6,590 nt of DNA, taken from Saprospiraceae bacterium (GTDB lineage: Bacteria > Bacteroidota > Bacteroidia > Chitinophagales > Saprospiraceae). The translations under genes were made by a program, and so were the position numbers. Below, piece by piece: positions 6,298 to 6,590 of this stretch. The stretch is taken from NCBI GenBank assembly GCA_013361075.1, contig JABWAJ010000322.1:1-6590 (forward strand). The letters are read 5' to 3'. The notes below the pieces were generated by a model that searched no databases, had not been told where the DNA came from, and saw only the letters and a program-made list of their open reading frames with translations. The stretch's first letter is position 1, and every line of letters begins with the position of its first letter.

Positions 6298-6590
6298 ATG
6301 TCCGCAGCAATTTTCGATCAGGTTAGAGCCGTTTTGAAAGAAATCGAACAGGAAGCCCCCCAAACGCTTGAGGCGTTGGAGCAATTTCGCATTCGCTATG
6401 TAGGTTCCAAAAACGTCATCAAACCCCTGTTTGATGAAATAAAAAACGTAGCGAACGAGCAAAAACGGGAATTCGGGCAACTCATCAACAGCGCCAAGCA
6501 AGCGGCTGAAGCCAAATTTAATGCGCTCAAAGAGCAATTGGAAAGTGTTGCCGACGCTGGGTTGGCTGGCAGCCTCGACCTTACGGCACC
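6298..6590 (+). CDS. pheS: Phenylalanyl-tRNA synthetase alpha subunit, N-terminal part (3' end outside the window)
   Basis: PheS with PheT forms the alpha2-beta2 enzyme that attaches phenylalanine to tRNA-Phe in the cytoplasm. The window holds the first 97 codons and two bases of the next, with no stop. They encode the N-terminal helical arm, an antiparallel coiled coil that contacts the tRNA. Typical family landmarks are FRIRYVGSKNVIKPLF (30-45), KNVANEQKREFGQLIN (49-64), a charged helix to about 84, and LDLTA (93-97), which starts the link to the catalytic domain. Motifs 2 and 3 of the class II active site lie beyond the edge, so activity cannot be judged. The ATG at 6298 is chosen because it places the arm at the usual distance from the N-terminus; a TTG two codons upstream is less likely. 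There is no clear Shine-Dalgarno site. A promoter is placed at 6231-6260. Confidence 0.93.
   Translation, partial: MSAAIFDQVRAVLKEIEQEAPQTLEALEQFRIRYVGSKNVIKPLFDEIKNVANEQKREFGQLINSAKQAAEAKFNALKEQLESVADAGLAGSLDLTA

Overview
The window looks like a chromosomal segment of a member of the Bacteroidota. The main evidence is a large secreted protein ending in a type IX secretion (T9SS) type A sorting domain, a secretion system restricted to that phylum and close relatives. Supporting evidence is the phylum's promoter form (TTG near -33, TAnnTTTG near -7) before two genes, weak or absent Shine-Dalgarno sites, and a bshA gene of the Bacteroidota/Firmicutes type. The SprB-like and jelly-roll modules suggest a free-living lineage such as Saprospiria or Chitinophagia, but this placement is only an inference. 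All five genes lie on the + strand.

Layout: 1-908 is the 3' end of mfd (transcription-repair coupling factor), cut by the window edge. 909-1259 is non-coding, with a perfect hairpin (possible mfd terminator), one stray -7-like box and a good promoter just before the next gene. 1260-4103 encodes a 947-residue modular secreted T9SS cargo protein with an internal two-fold repeat, closed by a strong hairpin terminator at 4128-4158. 4237-5382 is bshA, the glycosyltransferase for the first step of bacillithiol synthesis. 5537-6229 is a rhomboid intramembrane serine protease. 6298-6590 is the start of pheS (phenylalanyl-tRNA synthetase alpha subunit), running off the right edge, with its own promoter at 6231-6260.

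The genes do not form an obvious pathway: DNA repair, a cell-surface or secreted protein, thiol synthesis, membrane proteolysis and tRNA charging. Gaps of 351, 133, 154 (157 if counted as intergenic to the ATG minus one, i.e. 5383-5536) and 68 bases, with separate promoters and a terminator, suggest mostly independent transcription units. I saw no tRNA, rRNA, CRISPR array, insertion sequence or phage gene. I found no convincing undescribed system; the points most worth a second look are the duplicated module of the T9SS protein, its uncharacterised N-terminal domain, and the structured leader between mfd and that gene.
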